64,000 nucleotides of DNA, taken from contig DHVZ01000080.1 of the NCBI GenBank assembly GCA_002412925.1, positions 1-64,000 of the forward strand, in the 5' to 3' direction. The position numbers and the translations under genes were made by a program. Position 1 is the first letter of the stretch, and every line of letters starts with the position of its first letter. Shown in pieces: positions 20,381 through 29,217 of the stretch. The stretch comes from Anaerolineales bacterium UBA5195 (lineage in GTDB: Bacteria > Chloroflexota > Anaerolineae > Anaerolineales > Villigracilaceae). Under the pieces are notes generated by a model, which was given only the letters and a program-made list of their open reading frames with translations, searched no databases and was not told the DNA's origin.

Positions 20381-20650
20381 TCAGCCCAACTTATCAGGCA
20401 AAAACGCAGACGTGGACGAGTACGTTTCAAAGCGATTTCCAGAGAGCCGGGCAGAGTTGGTGTGAGCCAGGCAAAAGCGCAGAAACCGAATGGACCTCCG
20501 AGTTGAGCGGATGAACGTGCGATGGTTGAGTAAGCGGTGCCTTACCGCCGTATCGAAACCGAGTACAAGTAACCCAATCCGGGAACTCCCGTTACAGAGC
20601 GAGGGTATAAGCATTTGGCCGTACCCGAAAAAGTGACGCTGGCTTCCTTT

Positions 20651-20680
20651 CCCCTGTGTGCATCACACAGGGGCTTTTTT
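20651..20680 (+). terminator. Stem III-like hairpin with a U-tract inside the T-box leader
   Basis: CCCCTGTGTG (20651-20660) and CACACAGGGG (20664-20673) form a 10-bp perfect stem with a 3-nt loop, followed at once by CTTTTTT. By position it is Stem III of the T-box. By sequence it also looks like a complete intrinsic terminator upstream of the canonical one. Confidence 0.5.
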
Positions 20681-20714
20681 ATGGCAGAAGGCGTAAATTG
20701 GGTGGCACCACGGG

Positions 20715-20752
20715 AGTCCCCTCTCGTCCCAACGGACGGAGGGGACTTTTCT
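20715..20752 (+). terminator. T-box regulated terminator before trpE
   Basis: AGTCCCCTC (20715-20723) pairs with GAGGGGACT (20739-20747), with an inner GTCC/GGAC helix and a TTTTCT tail. The 5' arm overlaps the sequence that would form the antiterminator with the T-box motif, so the two structures are mutually exclusive. Confidence 0.88.
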
Positions 20753-20835
20753 ATTCAGTGTTCAGACATCGAGATTTTGGAATCGTTACCCGACTAACCA
20801 ATCCCGAATCTCGAACACCTACTTACGGAGAATCC

Positions 20836-22284
20836 ATGCTTACCGAAACAATCACCACCCAGATCGTCACCCTTGAACTCCCCGCTGATTTGGAGACACC
20901 TATCAGTGTGTATTTAAAACTCCGCGGACAGGGGCCATCCTTTTTGCTGGAATCCATCGAAGGAGGCGAACGCATCGCGCGCTACTCATTTATCGGGGTC
21001 AGCCCCAAGGCGCAGTACATCCTGCGCGGCGACCAGGTCGAAATCATCACCTCCGAAGGCCGCCAGATCGTGACACTGGAACCCGGCTCCGACCCAACAA
21101 ACTTTCTCCAAGCGCAGATGAGCTTGTACCAGTCCAGACCGCAGCCAGGTTTGCCGCGCTTTATCGGCGGCCTGGTGGGCTATCTGGGCTACGAGTCAGT
21201 GCGTCACTTTGAGTCAACCCTGAAAAAACAGATGAACCCCGATACGACACAGATTCCCGACGGGATTTACCTACTGGCCGATACCGTCGTGGCCTTCGAC
21301 CATGCCCGACGCACCTTGTTCCTGATCGCCAACGTGCTCGACGGCGACACTGCCGCCGCTGAACGCAAGCTGGACGAGATTGCGGCGCGCATTCACCAGC
21401 CCCTGCCTGCCGCGCAAAAGATGAGCGCCAGCCCATCCGAGATCAAGTCGAACATGACACAGGCCGTGTTCGAGGGTATGGTGCGAACAGCCAAGGAACA
21501 CATCGCCGCCGGGGATATCTTTCAGGTGGTGCTGAGCCAGCGCTTCAGCCGCGAAACGTCGGTGGAGGCTTTCGATGTTTATCGCGCCGTGAGGCGGCTG
21601 AACCCATCGCCGTATATGTTCTTTTTCGATTTTGGCACGCTGGATGGGGAGCCATTCTACCTGGCGGGTGCCTCGCCAGAAATGTTCGTGCGCCTGGAAA
21701 ATCGACTCGCCTCCCTGCGCCCCATTGCCGGGACGCGCCCACGCGGCCAAGACGAGTCTGCTGACGCTGCCCTGGCCGCCAACCTGCTGGCCGACCCCAA
21801 GGAACGCGCCGAACATGTCATGCTGGTCGACTTGGGGCGCAACGACCTGGGACGCGTCTGCGAATACGGCTCGGTCAAGGTTTCCGAATTCGCCATCATC
21901 GAGAGATATTCCCACGTTATGCACATCGTCTCGCACGTCGAAGGCGCACTGCTCCCCGAACTGACTGCTTTTGACCTCGTCCGCGCTGCCTTCCCCGCCG
22001 GGACAGTTTCCGGCGCGCCCAAAGTCCGCGCCATGGAAATCATCGCCAACCTCGAACCGGATGCACGTGGCGCGTATGCGGGCATGGTTGGCTACTTCGG
22101 CTTCGACGGCAACATGGACACCTGTCTCGCCATCCGCACCATGGTTGGGCGCGGAGGTATCGTCAGCGTCCAGGCTGGCGCGGGCATCGTCGCCGATTCC
22201 GACCCGGCGAGTGAGTACCAGGAAACTGTCAATAAGGCTTCGGCCATGTTGCGCGCCATCGAAATGGCAGAAACTAACAGCTAA
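20836..22284 (+). CDS. trpE: Anthranilate synthase component I
   Basis: TrpE makes anthranilate from chorismate with ammonia supplied by TrpG. The 482 residues contain the N-terminal feedback-binding region (LLESIEGGERIARYSFIG, including the LLES element for Trp binding) and the chorismate-binding domain: DIFQVVLSQRFSR, AGTRPRG, HVMLVDLGRNDLGRVC, FPAGTVSGAPKVRAMEII and QAGAGIVADSDP. The ATG at 20836 follows ACGGAG by 5 nt and matches family N-termini; in-frame upstream codons lie in the T-box leader. It is the first gene of the operon and is followed by a repeat element and trpS. Confidence 0.95.
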   Translation: MLTETITTQIVTLELPADLETPISVYLKLRGQGPSFLLESIEGGERIARYSFIGVSPKAQYILRGDQVEIITSEGRQIVTLEPGSDPTNFLQAQMSLYQSRPQPGLPRFIGGLVGYLGYESVRHFESTLKKQMNPDTTQIPDGIYLLADTVVAFDHARRTLFLIANVLDGDTAAAERKLDEIAARIHQPLPAAQKMSASPSEIKSNMTQAVFEGMVRTAKEHIAAGDIFQVVLSQRFSRETSVEAFDVYRAVRRLNPSPYMFFFDFGTLDGEPFYLAGASPEMFVRLENRLASLRPIAGTRPRGQDESADAALAANLLADPKERAEHVMLVDLGRNDLGRVCEYGSVKVSEFAIIERYSHVMHIVSHVEGALLPELTAFDLVRAAFPAGTVSGAPKVRAMEIIANLEPDARGAYAGMVGYFGFDGNMDTCLAIRTMVGRGGIVSVQAGAGIVADSDPASEYQETVNKASAMLRAIEMAETNS

Positions 22285-22285
22285 T

Positions 22286-22435
22286 GTCATTGTGAGCGAG
22301 CGCTGGTCGAGCAGCCCTGAGCGTTCTATGCGAAAGGCGTATCGAGACCAAGCGAGCGAAGCAATCCCCCTTTAAACGGGATTCTCCCATCGACAGGAGC
22401 CTGCCACGCCGCCAAAAAACGGCGGCACGCAATGA
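22286..22435 (+). repeat. GTCATTG-type intergenic repeat, copy A
   Basis: The element is 150 bp and is bounded by inverted ends GTCATTGTG and CGCAATGAC. It shares GAAGCAATC, AAACGGGATT and the long segment CCCTGAGCGTTCT...GGCGTATCGAGACC with copy B. It fills nearly the whole trpE-trpS gap. Confidence 0.75.
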
Positions 22436-22460
22436 CAACAAAAAAAGAAAGGATACCAAA

Positions 22461-23522
22461 ATGACCCCTCACCCCACCAAACCCCGCATGCTTACCGGCG
22501 ACCGCCCAACTGGACGCCTGCACCTCGGTCACTACGTTGGCTCGCTTGCCAATCGTGTCAAACTCCAGCACCAGTTCGAATCCTTTTTCATCATCGCCGA
22601 CCTGCACACGCTGACCACCAAGCCTGAGCCGCAGTACATCCGCGAAATCCCCGCCTACATCCGCGAAATCGTGCTCGACTACCTTGCCGTCGGCATCGAC
22701 CCTGAAATCAGCACCATCTTCGTGCAGTCTGCCATCCCGGAGACATACCAGCTCAACCTGCTCTTTGAGATGCTTGTCACCGTCCCGCGCCTTGAGCGGA
22801 TGCCGACCCTGAAAGACATGGCGCGCGACGCCCATATTGACACGATGCCCTTCGGTTTGCTCGGCTACCCGGTTTTACAGGCCGTGGATATTCTCTTGCC
22901 CCGCGCCCAGGTCGTCCCGGTCGGACGCGACAACCAATCGCATGTTGAACTGGCCCGCGAAATGGCGCGCCGCTTCAACAACCTCTACGGCGACGTGTTC
23001 CCCGAACCGAAACCCATCATCGGCGATGTCCCCATGTTGATTGGCACGGATGGACAGAACAAGATGAGCAAATCACTCGGCAACACGATTTATCTCTCGG
23101 ATGACACCGCCACCGTCATCGAAACAGTTCGCAACATGTACACCGACCCCAAGCGCCTGCACGCCACCGACCCGGGGACGGTCGAAGGCAACCCGGTCTT
23201 TATCTACCATGACGCCTTCAACCCGAACCGCGCCGAAGTGGACGACCTGAAAACCCGCTACCGGGCAGGCAAAGTGGGTGACGTGGAAGTCAAGACCAAA
23301 CTCGCCGCCGCCATCAACGCCTTCCTCGAGCCTTTCCGCGAACGCCGCGCCTACTACCTCGCCCATCCCACCATCCCGCAGGATGTTCTCGCCAATGGCA
23401 TTCGCCGTATGCAAGCCGAAGCCAAAGAGACGATGGAACTCGTCCGCGCGGCGACGGGCCTGTCCTACACGCTGGATTTATTCGCCGATGAAGTCGATTT
23501 GTTTGGCGAATACGACGGATAA
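22461..23522 (+). CDS. trpS: Tryptophanyl-tRNA synthetase
   Basis: TrpS charges tRNA-Trp with tryptophan. This 353-residue class Ic synthetase shows [16 protein letters not shown] (HIGH-type motif), the Rossmann core with [20 protein letters not shown], and [11 protein letters not shown] (KMSKS loop). A ribosome binding site GAAAGGA precedes the ATG. Its placement between trpE and trpG is unusual. It puts charging under the same T-box as biosynthesis, so both respond to uncharged tRNA-Trp. Confidence 0.96.
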   Translation: MTPHPTKPRMLTGDRPTGRLHLGHYVGSLANRVKLQHQFESFFIIADLHTLTTKPEPQYIREIPAYIREIVLDYLAVGIDPEISTIFVQSAIPETYQLNLLFEMLVTVPRLERMPTLKDMARDAHIDTMPFGLLGYPVLQAVDILLPRAQVVPVGRDNQSHVELAREMARRFNNLYGDVFPEPKPIIGDVPMLIGTDGQNKMSKSLGNTIYLSDDTATVIETVRNMYTDPKRLHATDPGTVEGNPVFIYHDAFNPNRAEVDDLKTRYRAGKVGDVEVKTKLAAAINAFLEPFRERRAYYLAHPTIPQDVLANGIRRMQAEAKETMELVRAATGLSYTLDLFADEVDLFGEYDG

Positions 23523-23525
23523 CAG

Positions 23526-23668
23526 GTCATTGCGAGGGTCGAGTAACCCTGAGCGTTCTGTGCAAAGGGCGTATCGAGACCCGACAAAGCAATCCCCCAT
23601 CAAACGGGATTTCCCGATCAATCGGAGATTGCCACACTCACTGAAAATCGCTCGTTCGCAACGATGCG
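23526..23668 (+). repeat. GTCATTG-type intergenic repeat, copy B
   Basis: It starts GTCATTGCGAGG and shares CCCTGAGCGTTCT, GGCGTATCGAGACC, AAGCAATCCCCCAT and AAACGGGATTTC with copies A and/or C. The right end (CGCAACGATG) is a degenerate version of the CGCAATGAC terminus. It occupies most of the trpS-trpG gap. Confidence 0.7.
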
Positions 23669-23684
23669 CTAAAGAGAGAAACCC

Positions 23685-24248
23685 ATGTTAATTCTTATCG
23701 ACAACTACGACTCTTTCACTTACAACCTCGTCCAATACTTCGGCGAACTCGGCGCAGATATTCGCGTTTTCCGCAACGACCAGGTCACGCTCGACGAGTT
23801 GATTGCGCTCGACCCCTCGCACCTCGTCATCTCCCCTGGCCCCGGCGAACCCATGGCGGATGGCGGTGTCTCCCCAGCTGCCATGCGCCATTTCACCGGG
23901 GTAATCCCCGTCCTGGGCGTCTGCCTCGGGCACCAATGCCTGGGAGCCATCTACGGCGGCAAAGTTGACCGCGCCCCGCGCCTGATGCACGGCAAAACCT
24001 CCCCCATCCTGCACAACGGCCAGGGCCTCTTTACCGGCCTCCCCAGCCCCTTCGAAGCTATGCGCTATCACTCACTCGTTGTCTATGACCCGGTCCCCGC
24101 CGAACTCGAAGTCACCGCCACCACCCCTGAAGGCGAAATCATGGGACTGAAACACAAAACCGCCCCGACCTACGGGGTTCAATTCCACCCAGAATCGATA
24201 CTCACCGAACACGGCAAGCAACTTTTGCAAAACTTCTTAAACCTGTAA
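23685..24248 (+). CDS. trpG: Anthranilate synthase component II (glutamine amidotransferase)
   Basis: TrpG releases ammonia from glutamine for TrpE. The 187 residues start [20 protein letters not shown], contain the oxyanion strand ISPGPGEP, the nucleophile elbow [11 protein letters not shown] and the HPES of the catalytic triad. It could also serve aminodeoxychorismate synthase (PabA role), as in Bacillus, since no pabA is seen here; that is inference. A GAGAGAAA ribosome binding site is upstream. Confidence 0.95.
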   Translation: MLILIDNYDSFTYNLVQYFGELGADIRVFRNDQVTLDELIALDPSHLVISPGPGEPMADGGVSPAAMRHFTGVIPVLGVCLGHQCLGAIYGGKVDRAPRLMHGKTSPILHNGQGLFTGLPSPFEAMRYHSLVVYDPVPAELEVTATTPEGEIMGLKHKTAPTYGVQFHPESILTEHGKQLLQNFLNL

Positions 24249-24324
24249 ATTCGATATTCGGTAATTCGATACACGAAAAACCAATAATGAATCTCGAATA
24301 TCGAATACCCAAAAGGAGTTTCCC

Positions 24325-25347
24325 ATGCTCAAATCCTTTATCGCCAAAGCCATCACCCGCACCGACCTGACCGCCGACGAAGCCGAACAGGCCATGAATA
24401 TCATCATGACCGGACAGGCCACCCAGGCGCAGATCGGCGCGTACCTTGTCGCCCTGCGCATGAAAGGCGAAACCGTCGACGAAATCACCGGCTCCGTCCG
24501 CGCCATGCGCGCCGTGGCGGTCAAAGTCCCCGTCAGCAACCGCGCCACGCCCATCTACGACATCGTCGGTACTGGTGGAGATGGCGCGCACACCTTCAAC
24601 ATCTCCACCGCCGCGGCCTTTGTCGTCGCCGGGGCGGGTCGCCGTGTCGCCAAGCACGGCAACCGCGCCGCCTCCTCACAGTGCGGCAGCGCGGATGTCC
24701 TCGCCGCGCTCGGCGTTAACCTCGAACTGACCCCCGAACAGGTCGGCCAGGCCATCGACGAAATCGGCATCGGCTTTATGTTCGCGCCCAAATTCCACCC
24801 CGCCATGCGTCACGCCGTCGGTCCCCGCAAGGAAATCGGTCAGCGCACCATTTTCAACCTCCTCGGCCCGCTCACCAACCCCGCCGGAGCCGAAATCCAG
24901 CTCACCGGCGTCTACGCCCCCGCGCTCACCGAGCCGCTCGCCCACGTCCTCGCCAGCCTCGGCAGCCGCGCCGCCCTCGTCATCCATGGCGCGGGCGGCA
25001 CCGACGAACTCAGCCCGGCCGGCGTCAACCGCATCAGCCATCTGCGCAATGGAGTCGTCCGTACCTACGACCTCGACCCCGCCGACTTCGGCATGCCCCA
25101 TGCCACTATCGCCGACCTGCGCGGCGGCGCGCCCGACGAAGCCGCCCAGATGATGCGCGACCTGCTCGCCAGCAAACTTAACGGCGCTCGCCGTGACGCC
25201 GTCCTGCTCAACGCTGCCGGGGCCCTCGCCGCCGAAACCGGTGATCTCAAATCCGCTCTCGTTGAAGCCGCTGCCAGCCTCGATAACGGCTCTGCCCTCG
25301 CCAAACTGAACGCCCTGGTCGAATTCTCCCAATCCTGCGCCCTGTAA
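24325..25347 (+). CDS. trpD: Anthranilate phosphoribosyltransferase
   Basis: TrpD joins anthranilate to PRPP to give phosphoribosylanthranilate. The 340-residue product has the glycosyltransferase family 3 fold: an N-terminal helical domain (AEQAMNIIMTGQATQAQIGA), the PRPP loop GTGGDGAHTFNIST, KHGNRAASSQCGSADVL and NLLGPLTNPA. AAAAGGAG precedes the start. The 76-nt gap after trpG contains alternating TCGAATATCGAATAC-like sequence without a gene. Confidence 0.96.
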   Translation: MLKSFIAKAITRTDLTADEAEQAMNIIMTGQATQAQIGAYLVALRMKGETVDEITGSVRAMRAVAVKVPVSNRATPIYDIVGTGGDGAHTFNISTAAAFVVAGAGRRVAKHGNRAASSQCGSADVLAALGVNLELTPEQVGQAIDEIGIGFMFAPKFHPAMRHAVGPRKEIGQRTIFNLLGPLTNPAGAEIQLTGVYAPALTEPLAHVLASLGSRAALVIHGAGGTDELSPAGVNRISHLRNGVVRTYDLDPADFGMPHATIADLRGGAPDEAAQMMRDLLASKLNGARRDAVLLNAAGALAAETGDLKSALVEAAASLDNGSALAKLNALVEFSQSCAL

Positions 25348-25382
25348 GGGCGCAAAAATGCTGCGCCCTACCTATGCCATCC

Positions 25383-26219
25383 ATGACAAACATTCTCGGA
25401 AAAATCCTCGCCCAAAAACAGGTGGAAATTGCGGCGCTCGACGCTCTCGCCTTACGCTGCGCCGCCGAATCTGCCCCCGCGCCCCGAGATTTCCTCGCCG
25501 CATTGACTCGCCGCCGGAGCGGACTCCCTTTAGCCTTGATTGCCGAACTGAAACGCGCCAGCCCCTCCAAAGGCCTCCTCGCCCCGCACCTCGACCTGTT
25601 CCAGGTGGCGGACATCTACACCGAGAACGGAGCCGCCGCCATCAGCGTTTTGACCGATGAAAAATTCTTTCTTGGCAGCCTCAACACCCTCCTCGCACTC
25701 CGCACCTCGCACCCCGCACCCGTGCCCTTGCTCCGCAAAGATTTCATCATCTCAGACATTCAAATCTACGAAGCAAGAGCCAACGGCGCCGACGCCATCT
25801 TGCTCATCGCCGCCGCCCTGCCCGATGACACCCACTTCGCCAACCTGCACGCCTGCGCCCTCGCCCTCGGCCTGACCCCGTTGGTCGAAGTCCACGACGA
25901 AGCCGAAACCGAGCGCGCCCTCAAAATCCCGAACATCAAACTCATCGGCATCAACAACCGGGACCTCGCCACCTTCGAAGTTTCCCTCACCACTACCGAA
26001 CGCCTGCGCCCGATAATTCCCACCGGCATCACCGTCGTCGCCGAATCCGGCATTTTCACCGTCTCCGACGTCGCCCGTCTCGCCAAAGCGGGCGTGGACG
26101 CCATCCTCGTCGGCGAAGCCCTGGTCACCGCGCCGGATATTGCGGCGAAGGTGCGGGAACTCACAGGAACGAATGTCATTGCAAGGAGGGCGAAGCCCGA
26201 TGAAGCAATCTCCCATTAA
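25383..26219 (+). CDS. trpC: Indole-3-glycerol phosphate synthase with repeat-encoded tail
   Basis: TrpC closes the indole ring by converting CdRP to indole-3-glycerol phosphate. The barrel shows LIAELKRASPSKG (catalytic Lys), VLTDEKFFLGS, LRKDFIISDIQIYEARANGA, IGINNRDLATFEV, and VVAESGIFTVSDV. The ATG at 25383 (MTNILGKILAQK) is preferred; 25374 in frame would add three residues. The natural end is near KVRELTG. The last 15 or so residues (NVIARRAKPDEAISH) are read through intergenic repeat copy C, which also supplies the stop codon. This extension is unlikely to be part of the fold. Confidence 0.94.
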   Translation: MTNILGKILAQKQVEIAALDALALRCAAESAPAPRDFLAALTRRRSGLPLALIAELKRASPSKGLLAPHLDLFQVADIYTENGAAAISVLTDEKFFLGSLNTLLALRTSHPAPVPLLRKDFIISDIQIYEARANGADAILLIAAALPDDTHFANLHACALALGLTPLVEVHDEAETERALKIPNIKLIGINNRDLATFEVSLTTTERLRPIIPTGITVVAESGIFTVSDVARLAKAGVDAILVGEALVTAPDIAAKVRELTGTNVIARRAKPDEAISH

Positions 26220-26254
26220 ACGGGATTCGCCAATCGCCGGGTAATTGCCGCGCT
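26175..26254 (+). repeat. GTCATTG-type repeat, copy C, overlapping the trpC 3' end
   Basis: It begins GTCATTGCAAGG inside trpC and shares GAAGCAATC, CCCATTAAACGGGATTC and a terminal TTGCCGCGC-like segment with copies A and B. It lacks the CCCTGAGCGTTCT middle segment and is shorter. Confidence 0.65.
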
Positions 26255-26265
26255 TAAAGAAAATC

Positions 26266-26940
26266 ATGACGAAAATAAAAATCTGTGGAATCACCAACCT
26301 GAAAGACGCCCTTGCTGCCGCTGAGGCTGGCGCGGATCTGCTTGGCTTTAACTTTTACCTTAAAAGCCCGCGACATATCGAGCCGGGCGCCTGCCAGGAA
26401 ATCACATCGGTTTTACGCAAAGACTTTCCCAGGATCACCCTGGTTGGGGTCTATGTCAACGCATCTGTTTCAGAAATCCGCGCCACGCTCGAAACCTGCA
26501 ACCTCCATCTCGCCCAACTCCACGGCGATGAAACCCCTGCCATGCTGGCCGAACTCGGCGACCATGCCTTCAAAGCCATCCGGCTCACCGCCCAAACCTC
26601 CGTTTCTCCGTTTTGCCACAGGCCATCCGCTCCCGCATCCGTTTCTCCACTTCATTCCATTGCTCCCGTTGCCCATCCCACCCTGTTAGTGGATGCCGCT
26701 GTCAACGGCCTCTACGGCGGCTCGGGCATGGTAGCAGACTGGTCAGCGACGAAAAAACTCGCGGAACGGGTTCCGCTCCTGCTGGCGGGCGGCCTGACGC
26801 CCGATAACGTCGGTGCAGCAGTACGGCAGGTACGCCCCTGGGGCGTGGACGTGGCCTCCGGCGTGGAAAGCAGCCCCAGGGCGAAAGATTCCGGCAAGAT
26901 GAAGGCTTTCGTGGAGGCGGTCTGTTCGGTAACGGAATAA
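26266..26940 (+). CDS. trpF: Phosphoribosylanthranilate isomerase
   Basis: TrpF isomerises phosphoribosylanthranilate to CdRP by an Amadori rearrangement. The 224-residue TIM barrel starts MTKIKICGITNLKDALAA, with the catalytic Cys in KICGI. It also has LLGFNFYLKSPRHI, QLHGDETP, LLVDAAVNGLYGGSGMVADW (catalytic Asp) and LAGGLTPDNV. The ATG at 26266 is chosen because the family starts directly with IKICGIT. A Pro/Ser/His-rich stretch (about residues 112-138) between strands 5 and 6 is atypical and may be a flexible insertion. Confidence 0.93.
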   Translation: MTKIKICGITNLKDALAAAEAGADLLGFNFYLKSPRHIEPGACQEITSVLRKDFPRITLVGVYVNASVSEIRATLETCNLHLAQLHGDETPAMLAELGDHAFKAIRLTAQTSVSPFCHRPSAPASVSPLHSIAPVAHPTLLVDAAVNGLYGGSGMVADWSATKKLAERVPLLLAGGLTPDNVGAAVRQVRPWGVDVASGVESSPRAKDSGKMKAFVEAVCSVTE

Positions 26941-27033
26941 TGCCCGGGTGCTGAGAAAAATCCCGATCCCCAAAAAATCGACCACAGACCATGGACGACT
27001 GAAAAGCTGTCTGCGGTCAGACTTCGGAGAATC

Positions 27034-28233
27034 ATGACAGTCCTTTTACCTCCCAAATTTGGTCCTTACGGCGGACAATTCGTCCCCGAGACATTGATGC
27101 CCGCGCTGATTGAACTGGAAGCGGCCTTCGTTTCGGCGCAGCATGATCCAAAGTTCCAAAGCGAGTTCAACAAACTAATGGCCTCTTATGTTGGCCGCCC
27201 GACACCGCTGACGTATGCCCGGCGGTTGTCGGAGCAGTTGGGCGGCGCGCAGATTTACCTGAAGCGCGAAGACCTGGCGCACACCGGTGCGCACAAGATC
27301 AACAACGCGCTCGGGCAGGCGCTGTTGGTCAGGCGCATGGGCAAGCAGCGGATCGTGGCGGAGACCGGCGCAGGGCAACATGGCGTGGCGACAGCAACGG
27401 CAGCGGCGCTGCTGGGATTGGACTGCGTCGTCTACATGGGCGTGGTGGACATTGCCCGCCAGGAGCCCAACGTTTTCCGCATGAAGCTGCTCGGCGCGGA
27501 GGTGCGCCCGGTGACGAGCGGTACACAAACGCTCAAGGACGCCATCAACGAAGCCATCCGCGATTGGGTCAGCAACGTGCGCGACACGCACTACCTGCTC
27601 GGTTCGGCGTTGGGGCCGCACCCTTACCCGACCATGGTGCGGACGTTCCAATCGGTGATCGGGCGCGAGGCGCGCGAGCAGATTCTGGCGGAGATTGGGC
27701 AGTTGCCCGATACGGTCATCGCCTGCGTCGGCGGCGGCTCGAACGCGATTGGCGTCTTCAGCGGCTTTGTGGACGATGCGGACGTGGAGCTGATTGGTGT
27801 GGAGGCGGGCGGTTCTGGCATCGAGACAGGCAGGCACGCGGCGCGCTTTGGCGACCCTTTGAAGGGGCGGGTTGGCGTCATTCATGGTACGCGCACCTAC
27901 GTTCTGCAGACTGAAGACGGTCAAATCGCTGATACTCATTCCGTTTCGGCTGGGCTGGATTACGCCGCAGTCGGCCCCGAACACGCCATGTTAAGAGATC
28001 TGGAACGCGCATTTTATACCTCTGCAACGGATAGCGAGGCGCTGGCAGCTTTTTCGACCTTGTGCAAAACTGAGGGGATCATCCCTGCGCTCGAGTCGTC
28101 ACATGCGGTAGCAGAAGCAGTGAAAAGAGCGCCCAAGATGAGGAAAGATCAGGTGATCTTGATCAACTTATCAGGGCGAGGTGATAAAGACTTGAACACG
28201 GTTATCAAAGAAATGGGAAATTTGGCGATTTAG
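27034..28233 (+). CDS. trpB: Tryptophan synthase beta chain
   Basis: TrpB condenses indole and serine to tryptophan with PLP. The 399 residues contain [19 protein letters not shown] (the Lys forms the PLP Schiff base), [20 protein letters not shown], the phosphate-binding GGGSNAIG, and [13 protein letters not shown]. This is the TrpB1 type that pairs with TrpA. The start follows TCGGAGAATC. Codon use in the middle is somewhat more GC-rich than in trpA and trpF, but it shows no sign of recent transfer. Confidence 0.97.
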   Translation: MTVLLPPKFGPYGGQFVPETLMPALIELEAAFVSAQHDPKFQSEFNKLMASYVGRPTPLTYARRLSEQLGGAQIYLKREDLAHTGAHKINNALGQALLVRRMGKQRIVAETGAGQHGVATATAAALLGLDCVVYMGVVDIARQEPNVFRMKLLGAEVRPVTSGTQTLKDAINEAIRDWVSNVRDTHYLLGSALGPHPYPTMVRTFQSVIGREAREQILAEIGQLPDTVIACVGGGSNAIGVFSGFVDDADVELIGVEAGGSGIETGRHAARFGDPLKGRVGVIHGTRTYVLQTEDGQIADTHSVSAGLDYAAVGPEHAMLRDLERAFYTSATDSEALAAFSTLCKTEGIIPALESSHAVAEAVKRAPKMRKDQVILINLSGRGDKDLNTVIKEMGNLAI

Positions 28234-28285
28234 TGATTTTCAATCAGCCAATCACGAAATCGCCAAATCAAAAAATGGAATACTT

Positions 28286-29077
28286 ATGAGCAGAATTGAT
28301 GATGCATTCAGAAACAAACCGATTTTTATGCCCTATTACCCGGTCGGCTACCCGAATCTGGCCACGTCCATTGACGTGCTGGAAGCGTTGGCAAAAAACG
28401 GCGCAGATTTGATCGAGGTCGGCCTGTCGTTTTCCGATCCACTGGCCGATGGCCCAGTTATCCAAAAAGCAACCCAGATCGCGCTGGAGAAAGGCGTGAT
28501 CACAAAACAAGTAATAGCCGCCATAGCGGAATTGCGCAAGCGCGGCGTGAGCATTCCGTTGGTGCTAATGGGCTATTACAACCCGATCCTGGCTTACGGA
28601 TTGGAGAAATTCGTCCGCGACGCACAGGCAGCCGGGACAGATGGATTCATTATCCCTGATTTGCCGCCAGAGGAGGCTGCAGAATTTGCGGAGATGCTGG
28701 TGAAGGCGCAACCTGCTGCGCCCCTTCCACAGATCACCATGCTCGCGCCCACCACCCCTCCTGAACGCATGGAAAAGATCGCTCGTTATGCCAAAGGTTT
28801 TATCTATCTCGTCAGTGTCACCGGAATCACCGGGGAGCGCAAAGACATCACCGCCGGGCTGGCCGGCCTTATCGAGCGAGTGCGCAAACATACGGACGTT
28901 CCCGTCTGCGTCGGCTTTGGCATCGGCACCCCTGAACAGGCCAGCGTCGTTGGCGCAATTGCAGATGGGGTCATCGTCGGCTCGGCTTGTGTGAGGACGA
29001 TTGGGCAAAGTAAAAACCCCATAGAAACGGCGAGACAGTTTGCGGGAAGTTTCCAGGACGCACTTAATCGGGAGTAA
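28286..29077 (+). CDS. trpA: Tryptophan synthase alpha chain
   Basis: TrpA cleaves indole-3-glycerol phosphate and channels indole to TrpB. The 263-residue TIM barrel shows LIEVGLSFSDPLADGPVIQ (catalytic Glu and Asp), LVLMGYYNPIL, GFIIPDLPPEEA, APTTPPERM, YLVSVTGITGER and GFGIGTPEQAS (phosphate site). It is the last gene of the trp operon. No classic terminator follows directly; a large nested hairpin element begins 41 nt downstream. Confidence 0.96.
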   Translation: MSRIDDAFRNKPIFMPYYPVGYPNLATSIDVLEALAKNGADLIEVGLSFSDPLADGPVIQKATQIALEKGVITKQVIAAIAELRKRGVSIPLVLMGYYNPILAYGLEKFVRDAQAAGTDGFIIPDLPPEEAAEFAEMLVKAQPAAPLPQITMLAPTTPPERMEKIARYAKGFIYLVSVTGITGERKDITAGLAGLIERVRKHTDVPVCVGFGIGTPEQASVVGAIADGVIVGSACVRTIGQSKNPIETARQFAGSFQDALNRE

Positions 29078-29118
29078 ACGCCCGAGCTGAGAGAGTCTGA
29101 TTTACTTATAGTCAGTAG

Positions 29119-29217
29119 TTCACGAAACATCCCGAAGAAACCCGATTTTGGGTATGTGCGGCGGGCGTACGTCCGCCGCGCATACCCAAAATCGGAAATT
29201 CTTTCAACTTTCGTGAA
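29119..29217. repeat. Nested-hairpin repeat element, copy 1
   Basis: Outer inverted repeats TTCACGAAA (29119-29127) and TTTCGTGAA (29209-29217) enclose a 25-bp stem (29142-29166 with 29171-29195, two G-U pairs) capped by GTAC. The 5' side shares TCAGTAGTTCACGAAA with a second element at 59993-60096. It may act as the trp operon transcript end. Confidence 0.75.

Larger units (their letters stand above)
20387..20752 (+). promoter_or_regulatory. T-box leader, tRNA-Trp responsive
   Basis: This mRNA leader binds uncharged tRNA and decides between termination and read-through. Stem I shows the AGAGAGCCGG and GGTGTGAGCC elements (about 20442-20470) and the specifier context CGAA-TGG-ACCTCCGAG, with TGG (Trp) at 20491-20493. 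A Stem II-like element with AGTA and GAA internal-loop sequences lies at 20524-20560. A Stem III-like hairpin is at 20651-20673. The T-box bulge TGGCACC (20703-20709) can pair with the tRNA NCCA end and is followed by the terminator. The specifier fits the trp genes downstream and includes trpS in its regulon. Confidence 0.9.

Noticed and set aside
20524..20560. GGTTGAGTA...CGTATCGAAACC in the T-box leader resembles the GGTTGAGTAG dispersed repeat at 43106.
   Set aside because: Its GGTT/AACC stem with AGTA and GAA internal-loop sequences fits Stem II of the T-box, so the likeness is probably coincidental.
22286..26254. The repeated blocks in the trp operon considered as a CRISPR-like array.
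   Set aside because: Only three unequal copies separated by whole genes; no regular spacers and no cas genes.
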